Shown: positions 9,130 to 20,267, counted from the first letter of the stretch. The stretch is 64,000 nt of DNA from Marilutibacter spongiae (GCF_014145325.1 NZ_JACHTF010000019.1:17947-81946); one strand, 5' to 3'. A program made the numbers and translations. The notes: generated from the sequence alone by a model not told the origin.

Positions 9130-10818
9130 ATGATCGTAGGCATCGATCTGGGGACCACGCATTCGCTGGTCGGCGTGTATGGGGAAACGGGGAGCCAGCT
9201 GTTCCCCAACGCACTGGGAGACGTCCTGACGCCTTCGGTGGTAAGCGTGGACGAAAGCGGCGTGCTGGTGGGACAGCCGGCCCGCGAGCGGCTGATCAGC
9301 CACCCGCAGCGGACGGTCGCGAACTTCAAACGCTGGATGGGCTCCTCGCGCGAGACCCGGCTCGGCGACCGCGGTTTCCGGCCGGAGGAGCTCTCGGCGA
9401 TGGTGCTGCGCTCGCTGGTCGCCGATGCAGAGGCGGCGCTGGGCGAGCCGGTCCGCGAAGCGGTGATCAGCGTGCCGGCCTACTTTTCCGACGCGCAGCG
9501 CAAGGCGACGCGCACGGCGGGCGAACTGGCCGGGCTGAAGGTCGAGCGACTGGTCAACGAACCCACCGCGGCCGCCCTGGCATACGGCCTGCAGGACCGC
9601 GAGGGCGAAGGCCGTTTCCTGGTGTTCGACCTCGGCGGCGGCACCTTCGACGTGTCCATCCTGGAACTCTTCGACGGCGTGGTCGAGGTGCATGCGAGCA
9701 CCGGCGACAACTACCTGGGCGGCGAGGACTTCCTCGACGCACTGGTCGAGGCGTTCGTGCGGGACCATGCCATCACCCTGCGCGACCTGGCCCCGCACGA
9801 GCTGGCGCAGCTGCGCAGGCGGCTCGAACAGGCCAAGCGCTCGCTCGGCCAGGACGGCAGCGCATCGGTCGAGGTGAGCCTGCAGGGCCGCGCGCTGGAG
9901 TGGCGCATCGACGAAGCGCGCTTCTCCAGCCTCGGCGAGCCGTTGATCCAGCGCATGCGCGCACCGGTGGAGCGCGCCATGCGCGACGCCCGCCTGCAGC
10001 CGGGCCAGCTGGACGAGATCGTGCTGGTCGGCGGTGCGAGCCGCATGCCCCAGGTGGCGCGGCTGGTGTCGCGGATGTTCGGGCGGCTGCCGCTGCGCCA
10101 CGTCAACCCGGACCAGGCGGTGGCCCTGGGCGCGACGGTCGCGGCCGGCCTGAAGGCGCGCGACGCGCGCCTGGAGGAGATCATCCTGACCGACGTCTGC
10201 CCGTACACCCTGGGCACCCAGGTGTCGCGCCGCGAAGACAACGGCCAGGTCCGCAATGGCTACTTCCACCCCATCATCCCGCGCAACAGCACGGTGCCGG
10301 TGAGTCGCGAAGACGACTTCTACCCGATGAGCGCCGAGCAGAAGCAGCTGCAGATCGATGTCTACCAGGGCGAGAGCCCGATGGTGGCCAACAACATCAA
10401 GCTGGGCGAGATCAACGTCCCCATCGCCGCCCATGCCGCGCCCGAGCAGCGCGGCGTGACCGTGCGCTTCACCTACGACGTGAACGGCCTGCTGCAGGTG
10501 GAGGTCCGCGAACACGCCACGGACAAGGTCCACGAGCTGGTGCTCGAGCAGAACCCGGGCCTGCTGGGCGCGGACGAGATCCGCGAACGCCTCGCCGCCC
10601 TGGAAGCGCTGAAGGTCCACCCGCGCGAGCAGCAGGAGAACCTGCAGGCGCTGGCACGGGCCGAGCGCCTGTACGAGGAACACCTGGCGCAGCGCAACCT
10701 GCTGCAGGAATGGATCGCGCGCTTCCGCAGCGTGCTCGAGACCCAGGACACGGCCCTGGTGGACGCGCATCGTCGCCAATTGCACGAGGCCATGGACGAC
10801 CTGGAGGCGCAGGCCTGA
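9130..10818 (+). CDS. hscC: Hsp70-family chaperone, HscC type
   Basis: ATP-dependent chaperone of the short HscC (Hsc62) branch. Its 562 residues are close to the Escherichia coli HscC length and far shorter than DnaK. The nucleotide-binding domain shows DLGTTHS (residues 6-12), FDLGGGTFDVS and LVGGASRMPQV. The substrate-binding domain begins near GTQVSRREDNG, and the lid is abbreviated. The ATG at 9130 gives MIVGIDLGTTHS directly; upstream extensions overlap liuB. It ends in TGATG, overlapping the J-like gene by one base, so the two are translationally coupled. In E. coli, HscC likewise neighbours J proteins DjlB and DjlC. Confidence 0.93.
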   Translation: MIVGIDLGTTHSLVGVYGETGSQLFPNALGDVLTPSVVSVDESGVLVGQPARERLISHPQRTVANFKRWMGSSRETRLGDRGFRPEELSAMVLRSLVADAEAALGEPVREAVISVPAYFSDAQRKATRTAGELAGLKVERLVNEPTAAALAYGLQDREGEGRFLVFDLGGGTFDVSILELFDGVVEVHASTGDNYLGGEDFLDALVEAFVRDHAITLRDLAPHELAQLRRRLEQAKRSLGQDGSASVEVSLQGRALEWRIDEARFSSLGEPLIQRMRAPVERAMRDARLQPGQLDEIVLVGGASRMPQVARLVSRMFGRLPLRHVNPDQAVALGATVAAGLKARDARLEEIILTDVCPYTLGTQVSRREDNGQVRNGYFHPIIPRNSTVPVSREDDFYPMSAEQKQLQIDVYQGESPMVANNIKLGEINVPIAAHAAPEQRGVTVRFTYDVNGLLQVEVREHATDKVHELVLEQNPGLLGADEIRERLAALEALKVHPREQQENLQALARAERLYEEHLAQRNLLQEWIARFRSVLETQDTALVDAHRRQLHEAMDDLEAQA

Positions 10819-12305
10819 TGTGGGCTTTCGCCGAACTCGGCCTCGACGCCGATGCCGATGTCCGCACGGTCAAGCGCGCCTATGCGGCGCGCCTGAAGAC
10901 CACCCGGCCCGACACCGATCCGGAGGGTTTCCAGCGCCTGCACGCCGCCTACCAGGCCGCGCTGGCAGCGGTGCAGGCCGACGCCCCCGCGCACGCGCAG
11001 GCAACGCCACCCGAAGTCGAGCCCTCGCCTCCGCCTGCGCCGCCTACCCCGTCGGCCGGGGCGTCGACCGATGCCCCGGCCGAGGTCACCGACGACACGG
11101 TCGAACCCGCGCTCGAAGCCTTCGATGCCGACGCCTTCCTGGCGGGCTGCATCGAGCAACTGGTGCACGGCGAACCCGACGACGTGCGCCGCTGGCTGGA
11201 GGCGCAACCGGCCCTGTGGTCGCTGCAGCTCAAGGGCCAGCTGGGCTACTGGCTCCTCAACCAGCTCCACGAGCGCAGCCCGCCCGTGGCCGAGGAGAAC
11301 CTGGACGCGCTGCTCGGCTTTTTCGACCTCGACCATGTGCTGAGCGGGGTCGACCCCGACGCGCTGGCGCAGCTGCGCAGCCGGCTGGGGTTCCGTCGCG
11401 ACCTGCAGCCTGGGCGCGAGCGCTCGCTGGGCAACCGCATCTTCCAGGCCCGCCCGGTCCACGATCGCCACGAACCGGCCCTGAGGATGATGCGCCAGCT
11501 GCGCCGACCCCTCCGCTGGGCGCAGGTGCTGGCATTCTCGGTACCTTCGCGCCGCGCGCTGGAGATGCGCCACCTGGTGCTCGCACTGGACGATGGCGAC
11601 CTCGACAGCCTCGGCGACCTGATCGACCTGCGTCAGGCCCGATTCTGGCTCGCCGCCGGCGATGCCGGCCGGCAATCGAAGGCGCGTCGCCTCGTCGCGC
11701 TCGCGCGCTGTCTGGTCGCCGCTGCCTGCATGGGCACGGTGTTCGGACTGGTGCACTGGCTGACCGGCGACCTGCCCGGCCGCGCCACCCTGGCGCCGGC
11801 GGCGGGCTTTGGCGCCGCGACCTTCGGCTACGCGCTCTTCGGCCTGTACGCAGCCTGGGAGGCCTGGGTGGCGGTCGCCGGCTATTTCAACTGGCAGTCG
11901 GCGCCGGACGAGGGCCCCACCGCCCGGCCGATGCTGCGCCTGTTCTGGGTGCCGTTGCTGGCCGCCCTGACCGGGTTGTTTTCGCTGCTGCCGGCACCCC
12001 ATGACGCGCTGGCGATGTCCGCCGGCAGCCTGGCCGCGCTGACCGGCCTGGTGCGCTGCTTCCGCCGAGCGGGGCTGCGCCTGAATTTCGGCGGCTGGCG
12101 GCTGATCCTGGTGATCCCCTTCCTGAAGGGACTCGCGGGGCTGGCAGCGCTCGTCGTCGCGACCAGCAGTAAGGCGCTGGGACTCGGCCTGGCCGCGACG
12201 GGCCTGCTGTTGTGGTCGATCGATGCCTGGCGGCAGCGCGCCTCGTGGTGGCCGATGCTGCGCCTGCGCCTGCCATGGCGCGCCAGCGCCGAACCCGGCC
12301 GCTGA
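10818..12305 (+). CDS. Membrane J-like protein (DjlB/DjlC-like) partner of HscC
   Basis: The 495-residue product starts with a J-domain-like segment: ELGLDADADVRTVKRAYAARLK, then TRPDTDPEGFQRLHAAYQAAL. The usual HPD tripeptide is replaced by RPD (residues 30-32). An acidic, Pro/Ala-rich linker follows (about 55-90), then a cytosolic helical region, then several hydrophobic segments from about residue 300 to the C-terminus (for example CLVAAACMGTVFGLVHW and LAGLAALVVATSSKALGLGL). It is thus a membrane-anchored cochaperone, presumably recruiting HscC. The start ATG overlaps the hscC stop codon. The link to DjlB/DjlC is inferred from the context and the J-like N-terminus. Confidence 0.8.
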   Translation: MWAFAELGLDADADVRTVKRAYAARLKTTRPDTDPEGFQRLHAAYQAALAAVQADAPAHAQATPPEVEPSPPPAPPTPSAGASTDAPAEVTDDTVEPALEAFDADAFLAGCIEQLVHGEPDDVRRWLEAQPALWSLQLKGQLGYWLLNQLHERSPPVAEENLDALLGFFDLDHVLSGVDPDALAQLRSRLGFRRDLQPGRERSLGNRIFQARPVHDRHEPALRMMRQLRRPLRWAQVLAFSVPSRRALEMRHLVLALDDGDLDSLGDLIDLRQARFWLAAGDAGRQSKARRLVALARCLVAAACMGTVFGLVHWLTGDLPGRATLAPAAGFGAATFGYALFGLYAAWEAWVAVAGYFNWQSAPDEGPTARPMLRLFWVPLLAALTGLFSLLPAPHDALAMSAGSLAALTGLVRCFRRAGLRLNFGGWRLILVIPFLKGLAGLAALVVATSSKALGLGLAATGLLLWSIDAWRQRASWWPMLRLRLPWRASAEPGR

Positions 12306-12477
12306 CCCGGCATGCCGTCGACAACGCGATCGATCCCGATCACGCTATGCGCCGTTCATCGGAAATGCTGTCGGTTATCGCGACATCTCGCACGAAAGCG
12401 GTAAAGACGGGGTGCTAGCCTCGGAAGTCCGAGCTGTTTCGTGCAGTCGGCCAGTCCCGTCAGAGGAAATCCGCCCC

Positions 12478-13032
12478 ATGGCTATTTTTGGCAACCAGCC
12501 CACGTCCCAGAAGTCCGATTCCCCCGCCCCGCCGCAGGAAGTGCCGCGTGCCCAGGACAAGCGCGCCGAGCCGGCCTCGTTCGGCAGCCCCGCGCCCGCC
12601 AGCACGCCCGCCGCCGCCCCTACGCCGACGCCGTCCACCCGCAGCGCGGGCAGCGAGGGCAAGGAGTCGGTGATCGCGTCCGACCTGACCATCGAAGGCA
12701 AGATCGAGGGCTCCGGCCACGTCCGCCTGGCGGGTAAGTTCAAGGGCGACGTCAACGTGCAGGGCGACCTGACCATCGAGGTCGGCGCCAAGCTCAACGG
12801 CGGCGTCAAGGCGCGCAAGGTGATCATCGCCGGCGAGCTCGAGGGCAACATCGATGCCGCCGAGCGGGTCGAGCTCCTCGACAGCGGTGCCATGGTCGGC
12901 GACATCAAGGCCGGTTCCGTCACCGTCGCACCGGGTTCCAAGATGCGCGGCCAGGTCGAGTTCGGCTGGGGCAAGGACGGCCACAAGGCCAACGGCAAGG
13001 GTAGCGCCGGGGAGAACGGCTCCGGCTCATGA
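12478..13032 (+). CDS. Bactofilin
   Basis: Cytoskeletal polymer-forming protein. The 184 residues comprise a disordered Pro/Ala/Ser-rich N-terminus (about 1-60), the right-handed beta-helix bactofilin core (about 62-165; repeats such as SDLTIEGKIEGSGHVRLAGKFKGDVNVQGDLTI, written here only as a pattern of alternating hydrophobics and glycines) and a short Gly/Lys-rich tail. The start ATG at 12478 has an AGAGGAAA ribosome binding site at about 12462. Bactofilins organise cell-wall enzymes or polar structures; the partner here is unknown. The gene overlaps the next by ATGA. Confidence 0.92.
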   Translation: MAIFGNQPTSQKSDSPAPPQEVPRAQDKRAEPASFGSPAPASTPAAAPTPTPSTRSAGSEGKESVIASDLTIEGKIEGSGHVRLAGKFKGDVNVQGDLTIEVGAKLNGGVKARKVIIAGELEGNIDAAERVELLDSGAMVGDIKAGSVTVAPGSKMRGQVEFGWGKDGHKANGKGSAGENGSGS

Positions 13033-13400
13033 GCTCGATCCGCGCGGGTTCGCCCGGCGCGACGCGTACCTGCCCGCACTGCAAGACCACGATCCTGGAG
13101 AGTGCGAGCGTCTGCCCGGCCTGCAAGCACCACCTGCGATTCGACTCCGACGCGGCCGCGTCCAAGCTGGCGCGGTCCGTGCCCCTGCGCGTGGAGGGCA
13201 CCATCCGACCCCAGCCGACCGACAACGCGCTGGAGTACTCGATGGTCGTGTCGATCCGCAACGAACGCGGCGAGGAGATCGACCGACAGGTGATCGGCGT
13301 CGGCGCCCTCTACCCCGGCGAGGAACGCAGTTTCACCCTCGCCGTGGAAGCCCAGGAAGTGAAAGGCTACCGCGCCGGCAAGGGCCGCAGCCGCCATTGA
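13029..13400 (+). CDS. Small zinc-ribbon protein coupled to bactofilin
   Basis: The 123-residue protein has an N-terminal zinc ribbon formed by CPHC and CPAC (residues about 15-32), followed by a beta-rich domain (VEGTIRPQPTDNALEYSMVVSI onward) and a basic C-terminus (KGYRAGKGRSRH). Its start overlaps the bactofilin stop as ATGA, indicating translational coupling and a shared role. No enzymatic motif is visible. It may be a bactofilin-associated adaptor; the function is unknown. Confidence 0.85.
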   Translation: MSSIRAGSPGATRTCPHCKTTILESASVCPACKHHLRFDSDAAASKLARSVPLRVEGTIRPQPTDNALEYSMVVSIRNERGEEIDRQVIGVGALYPGEERSFTLAVEAQEVKGYRAGKGRSRH

Positions 13401-13411
13401 GCGAGCGATGA

Positions 13412-13440
13412 CAGGGGCGATCCTTCGAGGGTCGCCCCTG
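13412..13440. terminator. Hairpin after the bactofilin operon
   Basis: Stem CAGGGGCGA (13412-13420) / TCGCCCCTG (13432-13440) with an inner CCT/AGG pairing and TTCG-like loop, 11 bp after the stop codon. There is no T-tract. Confidence 0.65.
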
Positions 13441-13500
13441 AGACCGTTGCGGCGAAGCCACCACGCACGCCGGCCGCCTCGTGGGATGCGTCGCATCGTA

Positions 13501-13715
13501 GGGTGCAACAAGCGAAGCGCATTGCACCGTCTCGAGCCCAAGCCTGCAGGCCTCGTAGGATGGGTAGCGCGAAGCAAAACCCATCGCCTGCGAAGGTGTG
13601 GAAGAACGACGATGGGTATCGCCTGCGGCTCGACCCATCCTACGGCGTGGCTGCCCGAGCCAACGTACGCGCCCACACCCCGCTCAGCCCGCCAAACCGT
13701 CATCCCGGCATCGCA
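13501..13715. repeat. 214-bp tandem repeat, unit 1
   Basis: Starts with module A (13501-13528), then module B (13559-13585) and a second B-type palindrome (13611-13639, GATGGGT/ACCCATC). An approximately 75-bp unique-looking segment follows, containing CGTCATCCCGGCATCGCA before the next unit. Confidence 0.9.
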
Positions 13716-13929
13716 GGGTGCAATAAGCGAAGCGCATTGCACCGTCTCAAGCCCAAGCCTGCAGCCTCGTAGGATGGGTAGCGCGAAGCAAAATCCATCG
13801 CCTGCGGACGGGTGGAAGATCGATGATGGGTATCGCCTGCGGCTCGACCCATCCTACGGCGTGACTGCCCGAGCCAACGTACGCGCCCACACCCCGCTCA
13901 GCCCGCCAAACCGTCATCCCGGCATCGCA
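13716..13929. repeat. 214-bp tandem repeat, unit 2
   Basis: Same order as unit 1: module A at 13716-13743, module B at 13773-13799 (one arm mutated to ATCCATC) and the second B-type palindrome near 13825-13855. The offset to unit 1 is 215 bp and to unit 3 is 214 bp. Confidence 0.9.
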
Positions 13930-14070
13930 GGGTGCAGTAAGCGAAGCGCATTGCACCCTCGCAAGCGCGCAGCCTCGTAGGATGGGTAGCGCGAAGCAAA
14001 ACCCATCGCCTGCGGACGGGTGGAAGATCGATGATGGGTATCGCCTGCGGCTCGACCCATCCTACGGCGT
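13930..14070. repeat. 214-bp tandem repeat, unit 3 (partial)
   Basis: Module A (13930-13957), module B (13981-14007) and the second B-type palindrome up to CCTACGGCGT at 14070. Similarity to units 1 and 2 ends there, so this last unit is about 141 bp long. Confidence 0.88.
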
Positions 14071-14125
14071 CGTCGCATGATCCCGCGTACCGACCCAATC
14101 TCCGCCCATACCGCTCGAACCGTCA

Positions 14126-14220
14126 TCCCAGCGCACGCTGGGATCCAGCTTTTCGCCTTGAAGGCGTGCTCCCGGGTTGGGCGAAATTCGATGGTGCAAT
14201 GCGCTTCGCTTATTGCACCC
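14126..14220. repeat. Module C and inverted module A
   Basis: Module C palindrome TCCCAGCG-CA-CGCTGGGA at 14126-14143, then an inverted copy of module A at 14193-14220 (GGTGCAAT/ATTGCACC around GCGCTTCGCT). The A copy is in the opposite orientation to the three in the tandem array. Confidence 0.85.
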
Positions 14221-14248
14221 TACGGCGTCTTGCCGGTCCGTCGAACCC

Positions 14249-14402
14249 GGTGGGGCGAGACGCGGCCGCTTGCGAGCCAACGGCTCGCGCCGCGCCGAGC
14301 GCCCGCAGTCTGCGACTGCGGGCCGGGAATCCCACGAATGGGCTCCGGCGCTATTGAAGGCTCTGGAACCTTCCAGCGCCCTCGCTCAATCATGGCGGAA
14401 GC
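14249..14402. repeat. 154-bp tandem repeat, unit 1
   Basis: Contains a GC hairpin (GCCCGCAGT 14301-14309 / ACTGCGGGC 14315-14323) and ends with 16 bases (14393-14408 counting into the next unit) identical to the 3' end of the adjacent tRNA-Ser gene, including the CCA complement. Confidence 0.9.
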
Positions 14403-14556
14403 GGTGGGGCGAGACGCGGCCGCTTGCGAGCCACCGGCTCGCGCCGCGCCGAGCGCCCGCAGTCTGCGACTGCGGGCCGGGAATCCCACGAATGGGCTCC
14501 GGCGCTATTGAAGGCTCTGGAATCTTCCAGCGCCCTCGCTCAATCATGGCGGAAGC
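14403..14556. repeat. 154-bp tandem repeat, unit 2, running into tRNA-Ser
   Basis: Nearly identical to 14249-14402, with the same hairpin (14455-14463 / 14469-14477). Its right end is the genuine tRNA-Ser 3' terminus (14547-14562). The hairpin lies downstream of the tRNA on the minus strand and could terminate its transcript, although no T-tract is visible. Confidence 0.9.
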
Positions 14557-14636
14557 GGTGGGATTCGAACCCACGAACGGTTTGACCCGTTGCCGGTTTT
14601 CAAGACCGGTGCCTTCAACCACTCGGCCACACTTCC
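14547..14636 (-). tRNA. tRNA-Ser(TGA)
   Basis: A 90-nt tRNA read on the minus strand from 14636. The acceptor stem is GGAAGTG / CGCTTCC with one G-T pair, discriminator G and an encoded CCA (14547-14549). The anticodon loop CTTGAAA has anticodon TGA, there is a long variable arm typical of serine tRNAs, and the T-arm contains GTTCGAATC. The length and long variable arm fit class II serine tRNA. It lies 52 bp downstream of fumC on the same strand. Confidence 0.96.
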
Positions 14637-14688
14637 GTGGCGCACATTGTCGCATGGGGCCGGGGCGGATTCACCGGGTGGGACGGGG

Positions 14689-16086
<1,398 letters not shown>

Positions 16087-16181
16087 GCTGTCCTCCTGGA
16101 TCGATCCGCCCAGCCTACCCGGGACGGCGTGCCCGGGCCGTGAGACGGCCCACGACCACGCCGCCCGCCCGACGGCGTTAG

Positions 16182-17588
<1,407 letters not shown>

Positions 17589-17641
17589 GCCACCCCGACC
17601 CACCCGCGCGGCGCGATCCGCCTCCCCCCGGACGTCCGACC

Positions 17642-18040
17642 ATGAACCTGCTGCTCAACATCGACGTGCCGGACATCGCCACGGCCGAGGCCTTCTACGC
17701 TGCCGCCTTCGGCCTGCACGCCGGACGCCGCTTCGGCGACGACGGCGTGGAGATGCTGGGCGCGGCGGTCCCCGTCTACCTGTTGCGCAAGGCCGCCGGC
17801 AGCACAGGCGCCGCGTCGCGCGCGCGCGATTACGACCGCCACTGGACGCCCCTGCACGTCGACGTCGTGGTCGACGCGCTCGAACCCGCCCTCGACCGCG
17901 CGCTCGCCGCCGGCGCCACCCGCGAGGGCGACATCCGCGAAGCCCGCTGGGGCCGCATCGCCACCATCGCCGACCCCTTCGGCCACGGCTGGTGCCTGCT
18001 GCAGTTCCTCGGCCGCGGCTACGACGAGATCCTCCCATGA
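17642..18040 (+). CDS. VOC (glyoxalase/bleomycin resistance) family protein
   Basis: The 132-residue single-domain protein has the vicinal oxygen chelate fold: N-terminal LLNIDVPDIATAEAFYAAAFGL and C-terminal IADPFGHGWCLLQF. Metal-ligand candidates are the His of PLHVDVVV and late acidic residues. Family members include lyases, dioxygenases and binding proteins; the substrate is unknown. It follows purB by 53 bp and overlaps the RoxA gene by ATGA, so the three probably form one operon. Confidence 0.85.
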   Translation: MNLLLNIDVPDIATAEAFYAAAFGLHAGRRFGDDGVEMLGAAVPVYLLRKAAGSTGAASRARDYDRHWTPLHVDVVVDALEPALDRALAAGATREGDIREARWGRIATIADPFGHGWCLLQFLGRGYDEILP

Positions 18041-19278
18041 GCCCCAAGCCCCGCCCCACCGCCACCGGTGCGCGCAAGCGCGTCGCGGCGCCGCCGATCG
18101 AGGTCGACGCACGCCGGCAGCCGCCGCTGGGCATGCCCGCGGCGACGTTCCTGCGCGACTACTGGCAAAAGCGCCCGCTGCTGCTGCGCAATGCCTTCCC
18201 CGGCTTCGTCTCGCCGCTGGAACCCGAGGACCTCGCCGGCCTGGCCTGCGAGGAAGCCGCGCTCTCGCGGATCGTCAGCCACGACCGCGCGGCGGACCGC
18301 TGGCAGGTGCGCACCGGGCCGTTCGACGAGGGCGAGTTCCCCGGCATGCCCCACCAGGACTGGACCCTGCTGGTGCAGGACGTCGACAAATGGGATGCCG
18401 ACGTCGCCGCGCTGCTCGCGCATTTCGACTTCCTGCCGCGCTGGCGCATCGACGACATCATGGTCTCCTTCGCCGCCCCCGGGGGCTCGGTCGGCGCCCA
18501 TGTCGACCAGTACGACGTGTTCCTGCTGCAGGCGCAGGGCCACCGGCGCTGGCAGATCGATGCCGGCGACGCGCCGCCGCTGGACTTCCGCCACGACGTG
18601 GAGCTGAAGCTGCTGCGCGAGTTCACCCCCACCCACGACTGGGTGCTGGGTCCGGGCGACATGCTCTACCTGCCGCCGGGCGTGCCCCACCACGGCGTCG
18701 CCGAGGATGCCTGCCTCACGTTTTCGGTCGGCATGCGCGCGCCTTCGGCCGCCGAGCTGCTGGGCGACTTCGTCGACACGCTTGCGGCCGAGGCCGACGA
18801 GCGCCTGCGCTACCGCGACCCCGACCTTGCGCCGCCGGCCGATCCGGCCGAGATCGACGCCGCGGCGATGGACCGCGCGGTCGAAGCGCTGAACATGCTG
18901 CGGATGAACGACCCCGAGCGCCTGGGCGACTGGTTCGGCCGCTTCATCACGCTCTACCGCAGCGCGGGCGAGGTCATGGCCGGCGGCCCGTCGCGATCGC
19001 GGATCGAGGTCGAGTGGGACCTGCGCAACGGCGCCACTCTCGCCCGCCATCCGTGGTCGCGCATGGCCTGGCGGCGCGGTGCCTCCGGCGGCCCGGCGCG
19101 CCTGTTCGTCAATGGCCAGGCGGCCGACGTGGACGCGGCCGACGCCTCGGTCATCGCCAACAACGCCCGTCTCGACGGCACCACCTACGCGACGCTGTCG
19201 CAGGCGGGCCAGGACCGCGTGTTCGAACTCCTCCAGGATGGCCATTACCATCTGCTCACCGAGGACGACGAGGCCTGA
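18037..19278 (+). CDS. roxA: Ribosomal protein arginine hydroxylase, cupin/JmjC type (RoxA/YcfD)
   Basis: 2-Oxoglutarate/Fe(II) oxygenase; the E. coli homolog YcfD hydroxylates an arginine of ribosomal protein L16. The 413-residue protein has iron ligands H155 and D157 in GAHVDQYDVF and H218 in PPGVPHHGVAED, preceded by conserved PHQDWTLLVQDVDKW. The C-terminal half holds the dimerisation and winged-helix parts. The first 30 residues are basic and low-complexity (MSPKPRPTATGARKR), longer than in E. coli. The start overlaps the VOC gene stop. Confidence 0.9.
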   Translation: MSPKPRPTATGARKRVAAPPIEVDARRQPPLGMPAATFLRDYWQKRPLLLRNAFPGFVSPLEPEDLAGLACEEAALSRIVSHDRAADRWQVRTGPFDEGEFPGMPHQDWTLLVQDVDKWDADVAALLAHFDFLPRWRIDDIMVSFAAPGGSVGAHVDQYDVFLLQAQGHRRWQIDAGDAPPLDFRHDVELKLLREFTPTHDWVLGPGDMLYLPPGVPHHGVAEDACLTFSVGMRAPSAAELLGDFVDTLAAEADERLRYRDPDLAPPADPAEIDAAAMDRAVEALNMLRMNDPERLGDWFGRFITLYRSAGEVMAGGPSRSRIEVEWDLRNGATLARHPWSRMAWRRGASGGPARLFVNGQAADVDAADASVIANNARLDGTTYATLSQAGQDRVFELLQDGHYHLLTEDDEA

Positions 19279-19283
19279 TCCGC

Positions 19284-20192
19284 ATGAGCGATTCCGCACC
19301 CGCCTTCCGCGTCGAGGCCGTCGACTACGCCAGCGCCCTGCCCGAGTTGCGCAGCGTGCGCGAGACGGTCTTCGTCCAGGAACAGGGCGTGCCACTGGAC
19401 CTCGAGCTCGACGCCATGGACCCCCAGTGCGACCACGTGCTGGCGCGCGATGCCGAGGGCCGGCCCATCGGCACCGGCCGCCTGACCCCCGAGCGCCGCA
19501 TCGGCCGCATGGCGGTGCTGGCCGGGCATCGGGGCCAGGGCGTCGGCGAAGCCATGCTCGAGGCCCTGCTGGAACAGGCACGCGCGCACCGCTGGCCGTC
19601 GGTCAGCCTGCACGCGCAGGCCGACGCCATCGCCTTCTACAGCCGCCACGGTTTCCTGCCGCGCGGCCCGCGCTTCGAGGAAGCCGGGATCGTCCACCAG
19701 GACATGCACCGCTCCCTCGGCGTGCCGACGCCGGTCGAGGGCTTCGAGGCCGCCCGCGCGGCGCTGCTGGGCCTGGTCGCGCGGGCCCGGCGCGAGCTGT
19801 GCCTGCATACCCGCGAGCTCGACCCCGGCCTGCTCGACCGCCCGGAGGTCATCGAAGCGATCCGCCGATTCCTGCAGGACGGCGGCGAGCTGCGCGTCCT
19901 GCTGCGCGACCCCAAGGCCGCGCAGGACGCGCTGTCGCCGTTGATCAGCCTCGGCCAGCGTCGTTCCTCGGCGATCGCGTTTCGCGTGATCGAGGAGCCG
20001 GTGGACCTCAATTTCGCCGGCGCCTACGCCTTCAACGACCGCGGCGGCTGGTATTACCGCCCGCTGGGACACCGCGTGGACGGCGAAACCCGCATCGACG
20101 ACCCCGCCCGGGTCCGCCAGCTGCGTGCCGCGTTCCAGGAAATCTGGGAGCGCGCCCGGCCCTGCAGCGAATTCCGGGCGCTCGGACTCTGA
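19284..20192 (+). CDS. GNAT acetyltransferase fused to a C-terminal PLD-like domain
   Basis: 302 residues. Residues about 8-145 are a GNAT domain of the ElaA/YjcF-like type (RETVFVQEQGVPLDLELD; acetyl-CoA loop MAVLAGHRGQGVGEAML; FYSRHGF). Residues about 150-302 form a second domain with a phospholipase D-like look (CLHTRELDPGLLDRPEVIEAIRRFL, ELRVLLRDPKAAQ, AYAFNDRGGWYYRP) but no HKD catalytic motif. It starts 5 bp after the RoxA stop. Acetyl transfer to a small molecule or protein is likely; the role of the second domain is unknown. Confidence 0.82.
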   Translation: MSDSAPAFRVEAVDYASALPELRSVRETVFVQEQGVPLDLELDAMDPQCDHVLARDAEGRPIGTGRLTPERRIGRMAVLAGHRGQGVGEAMLEALLEQARAHRWPSVSLHAQADAIAFYSRHGFLPRGPRFEEAGIVHQDMHRSLGVPTPVEGFEAARAALLGLVARARRELCLHTRELDPGLLDRPEVIEAIRRFLQDGGELRVLLRDPKAAQDALSPLISLGQRRSSAIAFRVIEEPVDLNFAGAYAFNDRGGWYYRPLGHRVDGETRIDDPARVRQLRAAFQEIWERARPCSEFRALGL

Positions 20193-20267
20193 GCCCCGCT
20201 TAACCCGCGACCGCCCATCGACCCCATTCGACATAAGGGTGGTGGCCGAAGCCCCCCCGGCTAACGT

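Larger units (their letters stand above)
13401..14546. other. 1.15 kb gene-free repeat field
   Basis: No credible gene lies between the zinc-ribbon gene and tRNA-Ser. The interval holds a terminator hairpin, a triplicated 214-bp block (13501-14070), a module C (14126-14143), an inverted module A (14193-14220) and a 154-bp tandem duplication (14249-14556) that reaches into the tRNA gene. Confidence 0.8.

Noticed and set aside
13501..14070. CRISPR-like spacing of repeats
   Set aside because: The repeated unit is about 214 bp and the intervening sequence is itself repeated, so there are no unique spacers; no cas genes.
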